A stretch of DNA of 5,816 nucleotides from Actinomycetota bacterium. Lineage in GTDB: Bacteria; Actinomycetota; Actinomycetes; Nanopelagicales; Nanopelagicaceae. The position numbers and the translations under genes are program-made. Below the pieces are notes generated by a model that searched no databases, was not told the DNA's origin, and saw nothing but the letters and a program-made list of their open reading frames with translations. The first letter of the stretch is position 1. Every line of letters starts with the position of its first letter. The stretch spans positions 1 through 5,816 of the forward strand of contig WLGP01000067.1 in the NCBI GenBank assembly GCA_009703165.1. The letters are read 5' to 3'. Below are positions 1 to 5,545 of this stretch, one piece after another.

Positions 1-1401
1 ACTCCTCACGCCAATCTGGAGCAATGGTCAGGTAAGAAGATCCACATCATCGGTATTGGTGGAGCGGGTATGAGTGGTTTGGCACGAATCTCACTCTCAT
101 TGGGATTACAGGTATCCGGGAGCGACTCTAAGGATTCATCTGTTCTTCTTGCACTCAAAGCACTCGGTGCGGATGTGCTTGTCGGCCATCAGGCGTCACA
201 TGTTGATGGCTGTGACGTTGTTATCTATTCAAATGCGATTGCACCGACCAACCCTGAGATGCAGCGCGCATCCGAATTAAAGCTGCCGTTGATTACCCGC
301 GCACAGGCGCTAGCGGTCTTGATGTCGACAAGTAAGAGCCTTGCCGTTGCAGGTACCCACGGAAAGACCACAACGTCATCAATGCTCACAGTGGCTCTCC
401 AAGGATGTGGAGTTGATCCTTCCTTTGCTATCGGCGGAACACTTACTGCCTCAGGATCTAATGCCCATCGCGGCACTGGCGAGTTCTTTGTTGCAGAGGC
501 TGACGAGTCTGATGGCTCCTTTATGGAGTACAAGCCATTTGCTGCGATCGTGACAAATGTTGAGCATGATCACGTTGACTTCTTTGAGACAGAGCAAGCC
601 GTGATGGATATCTTTAATGACTTTGCTCGCTCAATCGATCCCAGTGGTTATCTCGTCTATTGCCGTGACGATAAAGGCGCTACTGCAATTGCCTCTGAAG
701 AATCTGCTGCAACTAAAGTCTCTTACGGCGTAGATCCAGATTCAGATCTACTCATTGATCAGATCAAACTCCTGCCTATGGGTTCACAAGCCCGAGCGCT
801 CTGGAAGGGGCGCGCAGTAGGAACAATTGAGCTCCATGTTCCAGGCCATCACAACCTTCTCAATGCAGCAGCTGCTCTTGCGATGGGCCTCTCTTTAGGG
901 CTACCAAGTGCCGGTCTTCTTGAAGGGCTCGCCTCATTTCAAGGTGCTGGGCGTAGATTTGAACTCAAAGCTAGCGTTGCAGGAATTCGCGTGATTGATG
1001 ATTACGGACACCATCCCACTGAAATTGATGTGACCCTCACTGCAGCACGACGATATGCAGGCGATGGTCGCGTTCTTGTTCTCTTCCAACCACATCGCTA
1101 CTCACGAACTCAAGCATTCCTCGAGCAATTTGCAACGACGTTAGATTTAGCAGATTTGGCAATTGTCTTAGAGATCTATCCAGCAAGCGAGAAACCAATT
1201 CCTGGAGTGAGCGCTTCATTGATCACTGAGCGTATGAAGCGTGGAAGATTTATACCAAATTTTCTTGAAGCCTCAGAAGAGCTGATCGCTATGGCAAAAC
1301 CAGGCGATGTCATTCTGACCCTTGGCGCAGGAGATGTGAATTCACTTGCTCCGATTATCGCTCACGGACTTGAACGTCGTTTTGCAGAAGAAAACCGATA
1401 G
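1..1401 (+). CDS. murC: UDP-N-acetylmuramate--L-alanine ligase (MurC), 5'-partial
   Basis: MurC is the cytoplasmic ATP-dependent ligase that adds L-alanine to UDP-MurNAc, the first step of the peptidoglycan stem peptide. The frame is open from base 1, giving 466 visible residues. Family motifs appear in order, numbered from the first codon of the window: the N-terminal nucleotide-binding loop GIGGAGM (18-24), the ATP P-loop GTHGKTTT (118-125), EADESD (166-171, metal/substrate region), NVEHDHVDFF, the HNLLNAAAAL stretch, GAGRRFE, DDYGHHPTE (333-341, typical of MurC) and FQPHRYSRT (362-370). The ATG at 70 cannot be the start, because it would remove most of the GIGGAGM loop. No ATG, GTG or TTG lies in frame before it, so the true start is left of the window. 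MurC proteins are usually about 460-500 residues, so only a few to some tens are missing. The stop is 11 bp before the ftsQ ATG, consistent with one transcript. Identification is secure. Confidence 0.97.
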   Translation, partial: TPHANLEQWSGKKIHIIGIGGAGMSGLARISLSLGLQVSGSDSKDSSVLLALKALGADVLVGHQASHVDGCDVVIYSNAIAPTNPEMQRASELKLPLITRAQALAVLMSTSKSLAVAGTHGKTTTSSMLTVALQGCGVDPSFAIGGTLTASGSNAHRGTGEFFVAEADESDGSFMEYKPFAAIVTNVEHDHVDFFETEQAVMDIFNDFARSIDPSGYLVYCRDDKGATAIASEESAATKVSYGVDPDSDLLIDQIKLLPMGSQARALWKGRAVGTIELHVPGHHNLLNAAAALAMGLSLGLPSAGLLEGLASFQGAGRRFELKASVAGIRVIDDYGHHPTEIDVTLTAARRYAGDGRVLVLFQPHRYSRTQAFLEQFATTLDLADLAIVLEIYPASEKPIPGVSASLITERMKRGRFIPNFLEASEELIAMAKPGDVILTLGAGDVNSLAPIIAHGLERRFAEENR

Positions 1402-1412
1402 ATATCTCTGTG

Positions 1413-2096
1413 ATGCAACGTAGAAGGTTCTCACTTCCTATGGCGGTCTCTACCGTTGCAGTGATCGCTCTTGCCTACCTACTCGGCTGGTCACCGCTCT
1501 TCACTGTAGATAAGGTCGCAATTGTCGGTTCACCCAATAGCGCAGTACAAAGCAACATTGAAAAGGTGAGCCAGGTCGAAGTTGGTCAGAAACTCGCACG
1601 CGTCAACCCATCATCTGCCGAACGCAGAATTGGCCAAATCCCTTGGATCAAGGATGTTTCACTTTCTCGCAATTGGGTCAACGGGGAAGTGGCTATTTCT
1701 GTCACACCTCGAAAGCCTCTCGCATTTTTCAATGCGCAAGAATTTCCTGGCCAGACCATTGATGAAGAGGGTGCGCTCTTTACCTTGCCTGGCTTTGCAA
1801 GTTCAGATCTCGCCCAGATCTCTGCCAAGAGTCCACAGAGCGCCTTGAAGGCAAATGAACTCTTTATCGCACTGCCGGAAGAGTTTCGAAAGAGAATCAC
1901 CTTGATGACGGCTACATCAACCGACACCTTTACATTTAATACTCTCTATAAGGGTCGGGAGATAAGAGTTCGCTGGGGAGATAGTCAGGAGATCTCACTG
2001 AAGATCTCTGTCATTGAAAAGCTATTGGAATTGCCAGAAAATAAAGGAATTACACTGATAGATGTAGTTGCACCGCATGCACCAATTGTGAAATAG
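1413..2096 (+). CDS. ftsQ: Cell division protein FtsQ (POTRA domain, divisome scaffold)
   Basis: FtsQ is a single-pass membrane protein that links the cytoplasmic ring to the septal wall synthases through its extracytoplasmic domains. From the ATG at 1413 it has 227 residues: a very short basic cytoplasmic tail (MQRRRF), one membrane segment (about 8-28), a POTRA domain (about 30-106, with the family pattern IPWIKDVSLSRNW followed by ISVTPRKPLAFF), and a beta domain beginning at IDEEGALF (116-123). A GTG at 1410 directly precedes the ATG, and either could be used. No Shine-Dalgarno sequence is visible, so coupling to murC translation is likely. Actinobacterial FtsQ often has a longer cytoplasmic tail; this one is near the minimum. 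The position between murC and ftsZ supports the call. Confidence 0.93.
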   Translation: MQRRRFSLPMAVSTVAVIALAYLLGWSPLFTVDKVAIVGSPNSAVQSNIEKVSQVEVGQKLARVNPSSAERRIGQIPWIKDVSLSRNWVNGEVAISVTPRKPLAFFNAQEFPGQTIDEEGALFTLPGFASSDLAQISAKSPQSALKANELFIALPEEFRKRITLMTATSTDTFTFNTLYKGREIRVRWGDSQEISLKISVIEKLLELPENKGITLIDVVAPHAPIVK

Positions 2097-2134
2097 CATC
2101 TCTATAACTCTCAAGTTGTAGATGAGGAATTGGT
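2081..2134 (+). other. Nested stem-loop at the end of ftsQ
   Basis: A 9-bp stem pairs 2101-2109 (TCTATAACT) with 2114-2122 (AGTTGTAGA), with one G-U pair and a 4-base loop CTCA. It begins four bases after the ftsQ stop. It is enclosed by a second perfect 7-bp inverted repeat, ACCAATT (2081-2087) and AATTGGT (2128-2134), whose left arm lies in the last ftsQ codons. No T-run follows, so this is not a standard intrinsic terminator. It could act as an RNA-processing or 3'-stabilising element between ftsQ and ftsZ, or simply be AT-rich chance pairing. Confidence 0.4.
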
Positions 2135-2241
2135 ACGAGTCGGTATTTGATTGGCTCCCTCTTGCACCATAAGTTGACCGCCATAAGAGAGATGAATCGT
2201 AAGTCTCAAGGCGAGGTTTATAGTTCATAAGGAGGACTCAC
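2097..2241 (+). promoter_or_regulatory. ftsQ-ftsZ intergenic region, likely ftsZ promoter/leader
   Basis: This 145-bp gap is by far the longest non-coding stretch between genes here, and ftsZ in Actinobacteria commonly has its own promoters at this position. The only hexamer in the gap fitting the actinobacterial -10 pattern TAnnnT well is TATAGT at 2219-2224, but it lies so close to the ribosome-binding site that its transcript would have a leader of about ten bases, and it lacks a matching -35. A TTGACC at 2174-2179 resembles a -35 but has no convincing -10 at 16-18 bp. The promoter function is therefore inferred from position; the exact elements are not resolved. Confidence 0.4.
2229..2235 (+). 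promoter_or_regulatory. Strong Shine-Dalgarno sequence of ftsZ
   Basis: AAGGAGG lies six bases upstream of the GTG at 2242. This near-perfect anti-16S match fixes the ftsZ start and is the strongest ribosome-binding site in the window. The other genes have weak or no such site, which suggests ftsZ is translated at a higher rate than its neighbours. Confidence 0.85.
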
Positions 2242-3372
2242 GTGGCTGCACCGCAGAATTACTTAGCTGTCATCAAGGTTGTTGGAATTGGTGGCGGAGG
2301 AGTCAATGCGATTAATCGCATGATTGATGTCGGCCTCAAAGGCGTTGAGTTCATTGCAATCAATACAGATGCACAACATCTCTTGATGAGTGATGCCGAT
2401 GTGAAACTCGATATCGGTCGCGCATCTACAAAAGGATTAGGTGCAGGTGCTGCTCCTGAAAAAGGACGTCAAGCTGCAATTGATCACACAGAAGAGATTG
2501 AAGAGATTCTTCGTGGCGCAGATATGGTCTTTGTTACAGCAGGTGAAGGTGGCGGTACCGGAACAGGTGGCGCACCGATTGTTGCAAAGATTGCACGCGA
2601 TCTTGGCGCACTTACGATCGGTGTAGTCACGCGCCCATTCTCATTTGAAGGAAAGATTCGTACACGTCAAGCAGAAGAAGGAATCGAACTTTTGCGTAGT
2701 GAGGTAGATACCCTCATCGTTATTCCAAATGATCGCCTCCTTGCAATTTCAGATCGCAACATCACTGCAGTTGACGCATTTAGAAGCGCAGATCAAGTTC
2801 TCCTCTCTGGTGTTCAAGGAATTACAGAGATCATTACTCAACCAGGACTCATCAACCTCGACTTTGCAGATGTGAAGACAGTAATGACAGATGCAGGTTC
2901 GGCACTCATGGGAATTGGATCTGCACGCGGAGAGAACCGCGCGATTCGTGCAGCAGAGCTTGCAATCTCAAGTCCACTACTTGAAGCATCAATTGATGGC
3001 GCAATGGGAGTTCTTCTCTCAGTCGCAGGTGGATCAGATCTTGGCCTCTTTGAAATCAATGAGGCTTGCGAACTCGTTCAGGCTGCAGCCCACCCAGATG
3101 CTCGCATTATCTTCGGAACTACTATCGATGATGCTCTCGGTGATGAAGTACGCATTACTGTCATTGCAGCAGGATTTGATGGGGGAGAGCCAAAGAAGGT
3201 TGCAGTCCCTGTGATCGATGCGGCAACTCTTGGTGGAGTAGCCGATCCACTTCCAGGAAATGATCCGCTCGTAGTAGCGATGGATCTTGAAGATAAGAAG
3301 CCAGGCAAGCGCGTTACCTTTGAAGATCTCGTAGCAGAAGACGAAATCGACGTGCCAGACTTTATGAAGTAA
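2242..3372 (+). CDS. ftsZ: Cell division protein FtsZ (tubulin-like GTPase)
   Basis: FtsZ polymerises on GTP into the ring that organises division. The protein has 376 residues, close to mycobacterial FtsZ. Seen in order: the N-terminal loop [13 protein letters not shown] starting at 15, the tubulin signature GGGTGTG (103-109) within [14 protein letters not shown], the [12 protein letters not shown] and [11 protein letters not shown] blocks, the catalytic T7 loop NLDFADVK (205-212) that completes the GTPase site of the next subunit, and the [11 protein letters not shown] and [13 protein letters not shown] blocks. The globular core ends near GFD (311-313). A linker of about 50 residues follows, then the C-terminal peptide [10 protein letters not shown] (367-376), the actinobacterial form that SepF binds. 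The GTG start is set by the strong ribosome-binding site. pgeF follows after three bases. Confidence 0.99.
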   Translation: MAAPQNYLAVIKVVGIGGGGVNAINRMIDVGLKGVEFIAINTDAQHLLMSDADVKLDIGRASTKGLGAGAAPEKGRQAAIDHTEEIEEILRGADMVFVTAGEGGGTGTGGAPIVAKIARDLGALTIGVVTRPFSFEGKIRTRQAEEGIELLRSEVDTLIVIPNDRLLAISDRNITAVDAFRSADQVLLSGVQGITEIITQPGLINLDFADVKTVMTDAGSALMGIGSARGENRAIRAAELAISSPLLEASIDGAMGVLLSVAGGSDLGLFEINEACELVQAAAHPDARIIFGTTIDDALGDEVRITVIAAGFDGGEPKKVAVPVIDAATLGGVADPLPGNDPLVVAMDLEDKKPGKRVTFEDLVAEDEIDVPDFMK

Positions 3373-3375
3373 GAA

Positions 3376-4041
3376 GTGAACTATCGCTTTACGAATCGCA
3401 CCGGTGGTCTATCCACCGGTGCTTTTCACTCTCTCAACCTCGCTCTTCATGTCGAGGATGATGCCAACGTTGTTGCTAAGAATCGAAAGATTCTCGAGGA
3501 AGATCTCGCGATGCCAGTTGCATATATGAATCAAGTCCATGGCAACGCCCTTTGTGAGGTTGATGCTCGTCCAGAGGTTGAACCGACTGCAGATGGTTTG
3601 ATTACTCGCAGAAAAGGTGTGGCTCTTGCTGTGATGGTCGCCGATTGCATTCCATTGTTGATGGCCAACTCTTCCGCCGTTGCTGCAGTTCATGTTGGAC
3701 GGCGAGGTCTTGTCAATGGCGTTGCAAAGCAAGCTTTGCAAGAGTTAAGAGAGATCGACCCTTCACCAATTACTGCAGTCGTTGGACCTTCCATCTGTGG
3801 CAGTTGCTATGAAGTCTCTGAAGATATCTATCGCGAGGTAGTAGATCTCTACCCGGTTGCAGCATCTGCCACCGTTGATGGCACATTTGCGCTGGATCTA
3901 TCCAAGGCGCTGGTTGAAGAACTTCGTGGAGAGTCAGTGACCGTTATAGATGAGAGCAGATGCACCGTCGAGGATCTAGATCTCTACTCTTTTCGTAGAG
4001 ATGGCGTGACTGGGCGACAGGCAGGAGTGATTTGGTTATGA
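3376..4041 (+). CDS. pgeF: PgeF/YfiH laccase-domain protein (peptidoglycan editing factor / purine nucleoside enzyme)
   Basis: This belongs to the Cu-oxidase_4 (DUF152, YfiH/LACC1) family. Members have been described as polyphenol oxidases, as purine nucleoside phosphorylases/adenosine deaminases, and in E. coli as a factor keeping L-serine out of the stem peptide; which role applies here cannot be read from sequence. The protein has 221 residues. The zinc/active-site residues are present: H55 in NQVHG, C91 in ADCIPL, and H106 in HVGRRGL. Other family blocks are RTGGLSTGAFHSLNL near the N-terminus, GPSICGSCYEV (137-147) and VTGRQAG at the end. The GTG start lies three bases after the ftsZ stop, with only a weak GAAG upstream, so translation is probably coupled to ftsZ. 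An earlier start would run into ftsZ. A perfect hairpin falls in codons 8-17 and is listed separately. Confidence 0.92.
   Translation: MNYRFTNRTGGLSTGAFHSLNLALHVEDDANVVAKNRKILEEDLAMPVAYMNQVHGNALCEVDARPEVEPTADGLITRRKGVALAVMVADCIPLLMANSSAVAAVHVGRRGLVNGVAKQALQELREIDPSPITAVVGPSICGSCYEVSEDIYREVVDLYPVAASATVDGTFALDLSKALVEELRGESVTVIDESRCTVEDLDLYSFRRDGVTGRQAGVIWL
3398..3426 (+). terminator. Terminator-like hairpin within the 5' coding part of pgeF
   Basis: GCACCGGTGG (3398-3407) pairs perfectly with CCACCGGTGC (3413-3422) around a 5-base loop TCTAT and is followed at once by TTTT (3423-3426). Eight of the ten pairs are G-C. The layout is that of an intrinsic terminator, though the T-run is short. It lies 26 bases past the ftsZ stop but inside pgeF, encoding the conserved RTGGLSTGAF segment. 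Each arm also contains the 8-base palindrome CACCGGTG, with centres 15 bp apart, so a DNA-binding site is an alternative. Function is inferred; the structure itself is plain in the sequence. Confidence 0.5.
4023..4027 (+). promoter_or_regulatory. Ribosome-binding site deciding the yggS start
   Basis: AGGAG inside the last codons of pgeF lies 10 bases before the ATG at 4038 and only four before the TTG at 4032. Neither spacing is ideal. The ATG is preferred because it is the better start codon and forms the common ATGA overlap with the pgeF stop. Confidence 0.5.
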
Positions 4042-4733
4042 GTTCTGTGGATCGTAGAGGCGAGGTCGCCCAATCACTTAATGATGTGCGCACTCGCGTG
4101 GAGCAAGCCACTGCCAGGGCTGGCCGTTCACCAGAGTCGGTCACGTTGATTGCTGTGACTAAGACATATCCAGCAAGTGATGTGAAGATTCTTTTTGATC
4201 TTGGAGTTCGTGACTTCGGCGAGAATAGAAGCGCAGAAGGTGCAGAGAAATCGGCTCTGGTTGCTGGTCGTTGGCACTTTCAAGGACAGATCCAGAGTAA
4301 TAAAATTGGCGCCATCGCTAAGTGGGCGAACACGATTCACTCCCTCGATCAGCTCTCACACCTTGCAAAATTTGATAGAGCAGTAGGAGAAGATTCTGGA
4401 AAACGTCTGCAAATCTTCATTCAACTCTCACTTGATGGAGATGCCACCAGGGCAGGTGTTTCCGGCGATCTACTTCTGACTCTAGGGCAGGCTGTGATGG
4501 AGTCGAAAAACCTTGATCTCATGGGGCTGATGGTGGTCCCACCCGTAGAGGCAGATCCTGAGAGAGCCTTTGCCGAGGTTACCGATCACGCAGAGCGCTT
4601 TAAGAGAGAGTTTCCAACGGCTACATCGCTATCGGCTGGAATGAGCGGCGACTATGAAATTGCAATTGCCTATGGTGCGACACACATCCGCGTAGGGAGC
4701 CAAATACTGGGTCCGCGCACCGCGCCCGCCTAA
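4038..4733 (+). CDS. yggS: YggS/PLPBP family pyridoxal-phosphate homeostasis protein
   Basis: This is a fold-type III PLP-binding protein of the YggS/PROSC (PLPHP) family. The family has no known enzymatic reaction and acts in PLP and amino-acid homeostasis in the cytoplasm. The protein has 231 residues, the usual length. K42 in AVTKTYP is the lysine that forms the Schiff base with PLP. Other family blocks are DFGENR (59-64), WHFQGQIQSNK (79-89), the HSLD motif at 101-104, GLMVVPP (163-169), GMSGDYEIAIAYG (201-213) and the phosphate-binding end IRVGSQILGPR. The start overlaps the pgeF stop by ATGA, suggesting coupled translation; a TTG two codons earlier is possible. Location between ftsZ-pgeF and sepF is the standard actinobacterial and firmicute neighbourhood for yggS. 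Confidence 0.95.
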   Translation: MSSVDRRGEVAQSLNDVRTRVEQATARAGRSPESVTLIAVTKTYPASDVKILFDLGVRDFGENRSAEGAEKSALVAGRWHFQGQIQSNKIGAIAKWANTIHSLDQLSHLAKFDRAVGEDSGKRLQIFIQLSLDGDATRAGVSGDLLLTLGQAVMESKNLDLMGLMVVPPVEADPERAFAEVTDHAERFKREFPTATSLSAGMSGDYEIAIAYGATHIRVGSQILGPRTAPA

Positions 4734-4736
4734 AAT
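4731..4736 (+). promoter_or_regulatory. Candidate -10 element for a leaderless sepF transcript
   Basis: TAAAAT, overlapping the yggS stop codon, fits the actinobacterial -10 pattern TAnnnT and ends seven bases before the sepF ATG. Transcription starting at the usual distance would begin on that A. No Shine-Dalgarno sequence precedes the ATG. The AT-rich element follows a very GC-rich end of yggS. No convincing -35 is seen, and TAA stop codons create such matches easily, so this is tentative. Confidence 0.35.
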
Positions 4737-4743
4737 TATCGCT

Positions 4744-5238
4744 ATGTCTGCACTCAATAAAGTAATGGAATACCTTGGCCTCGTCGATGGCCCAGAAGGT
4801 GCTACCGAAGAAGCGAAGCCAACTGCGACTCGTCGCGAGGTTCGCGTTACTACTCCAACACCTACACCAACAACTTTTACAACGTCAACTGCTACCGGAG
4901 TTACAGTCATCGGTGGCCGTCACGCTGTAGCTGCTGAACCAGTGCTAGACCTTGAACCTTCTTACAACATCATCACCTTGCATCCACGGTCATACTCAGA
5001 GGCTCGTCAGATGGCTGAGCATTATCGCCAGGGCAATCCAGTGATCATCAACCTTGATGACATGGATGAGTCAGAGCGCAAGCGTCTTGTTGACTTTGCA
5101 AGTGGACTCGCATTTGGACTTCAAGGCGGAATTGAGCGCATCGCAAGTCGCGTCTTCTTAATCTCTCCTGCAAATGTCAGCGTACGCACTGAAGATAAAG
5201 CTGCTTATGCACAAGCAAGCTTCTTCAATCAGAGCTAA
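4744..5238 (+). CDS. sepF: Cell division protein SepF (FtsZ membrane anchor)
   Basis: SepF tethers FtsZ to the membrane and bundles its filaments; in Actinobacteria it replaces FtsA, which is absent from this cluster. The protein has 164 residues, similar to Corynebacterium glutamicum SepF and shorter than mycobacterial SepF. The N-terminus (MSALNKVMEYLGLVD) is the expected membrane-binding amphipathic helix. A flexible linker rich in Thr and Pro follows (about 18-70, including TTPTPTPTTFTTST at 36-49). The conserved SepF core runs from about 75 to 146: LHPRSYSEARQMAEHYRQG, PVIINLDDMD, then RLVDFASGLAFGLQGGIERI containing the conserved dimer-interface glycine region, and VFLISPANV. The short acidic/polar tail ends in FFNQS. 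No ribosome-binding site is visible before the ATG, ten bases after yggS. Its partner peptide is the FtsZ C-terminus encoded upstream. Confidence 0.96.
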   Translation: MSALNKVMEYLGLVDGPEGATEEAKPTATRREVRVTTPTPTPTTFTTSTATGVTVIGGRHAVAAEPVLDLEPSYNIITLHPRSYSEARQMAEHYRQGNPVIINLDDMDESERKRLVDFASGLAFGLQGGIERIASRVFLISPANVSVRTEDKAAYAQASFFNQS

Positions 5239-5256
5239 GTAAGCGCTCTCACATTT

Positions 5257-5541
5257 ATGTTACTTAAAGAGCTCATTCTCAACCTGCTTACATTTTTCAA
5301 GTGGGTTCTCTTTGCTCGACTCATCATTGATTACGTAAGAATGTTTGCCCGCAACTGGCGCCCAAAGAGCGCGATGATCGCACTCTTTGAAGTGATTTAC
5401 GCAATTACCGATCCACCGATGAAGTTCGTTGGTCGATTTGTTCCACCGTTACGCATAGGCGGCGTTGCGATTGATCTCTCTTTTATCGTTCTACTCTTGG
5501 CGTTGAACTTTGCATCAACGCTGGTCAAGGTAGTCCTTTAA
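5257..5541 (+). CDS. yggT: YggT family small integral membrane protein
   Basis: This 94-residue YggT-family protein has two hydrophobic segments (about 5-25 and 73-93) flanking a basic, proline-containing middle. That middle holds the family signature TDPPMKFVGRFVPPLRIGGVAIDLS (51-75, the block from TDPP to the second membrane segment). The family's molecular role is not established. Its constant position behind sepF in Actinobacteria, Firmicutes and cyanobacteria points to the cell envelope or division. The ATG lies 18 bases after the sepF stop with no clear ribosome-binding site, so it is probably read from the sepF message. The stop lies four bases from the end of the convergent ileS, leaving no room for a separate terminator. 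Confidence 0.93.
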   Translation: MLLKELILNLLTFFKWVLFARLIIDYVRMFARNWRPKSAMIALFEVIYAITDPPMKFVGRFVPPLRIGGVAIDLSFIVLLLALNFASTLVKVVL

Positions 5542-5545
5542 GGAT

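Noticed and set aside
225..533. A 102-codon open frame on the minus strand inside murC
   Set aside because: It is antisense to the MurC P-loop region and has no domain or start signals of its own.
70..1401. ATG at 70 as the start of murC
   Set aside because: The same frame is open to base 1 and the upstream codons encode KKIHIIGIGGAG, the conserved nucleotide-binding loop of MurC. Starting at 70 would delete it.
1586..1927. A 113-codon open frame on the minus strand inside ftsQ
   Set aside because: It is antisense to the conserved POTRA-coding region, with composition expected from the reverse complement and no recognisable family.
2103..2108. TATAAC as a -10 element for ftsZ
   Set aside because: It has no acceptable -35 at 15-19 bp, does not end in T as the TAnnnT pattern requires, and lies within the 9-bp stem after ftsQ.
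3409..3741. A 110-codon open frame on the minus strand inside pgeF
   Set aside because: It lies wholly opposite a well-conserved gene, shows no recognisable domain, and has no independent start signals.
4032..4037. TTG at 4032 as the yggS start
   Set aside because: It is only four bases from the AGGAG and is a weaker codon. The ATG at 4038 forms the usual ATGA overlap, and the two extra residues carry no family motif.
4715..4725. GCGC-ACC-GCGC hairpin at the end of yggS as a terminator
   Set aside because: The stem is only four base pairs and is interrupted by a C-C mismatch on extension. It is coding sequence and is followed by AT-rich bases without a T-run.
4629..4910. Minus-strand open frame with a Val-Gly repeat (VGVGVGVV)
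   Set aside because: The repeat is simply the reverse complement of the Thr-Pro-rich SepF linker codons.
5231..5249. AGAGC/GCTCT inverted repeat between sepF and yggT
   Set aside because: It is only five base pairs with a nine-base loop and no T-run, which is within chance expectation.
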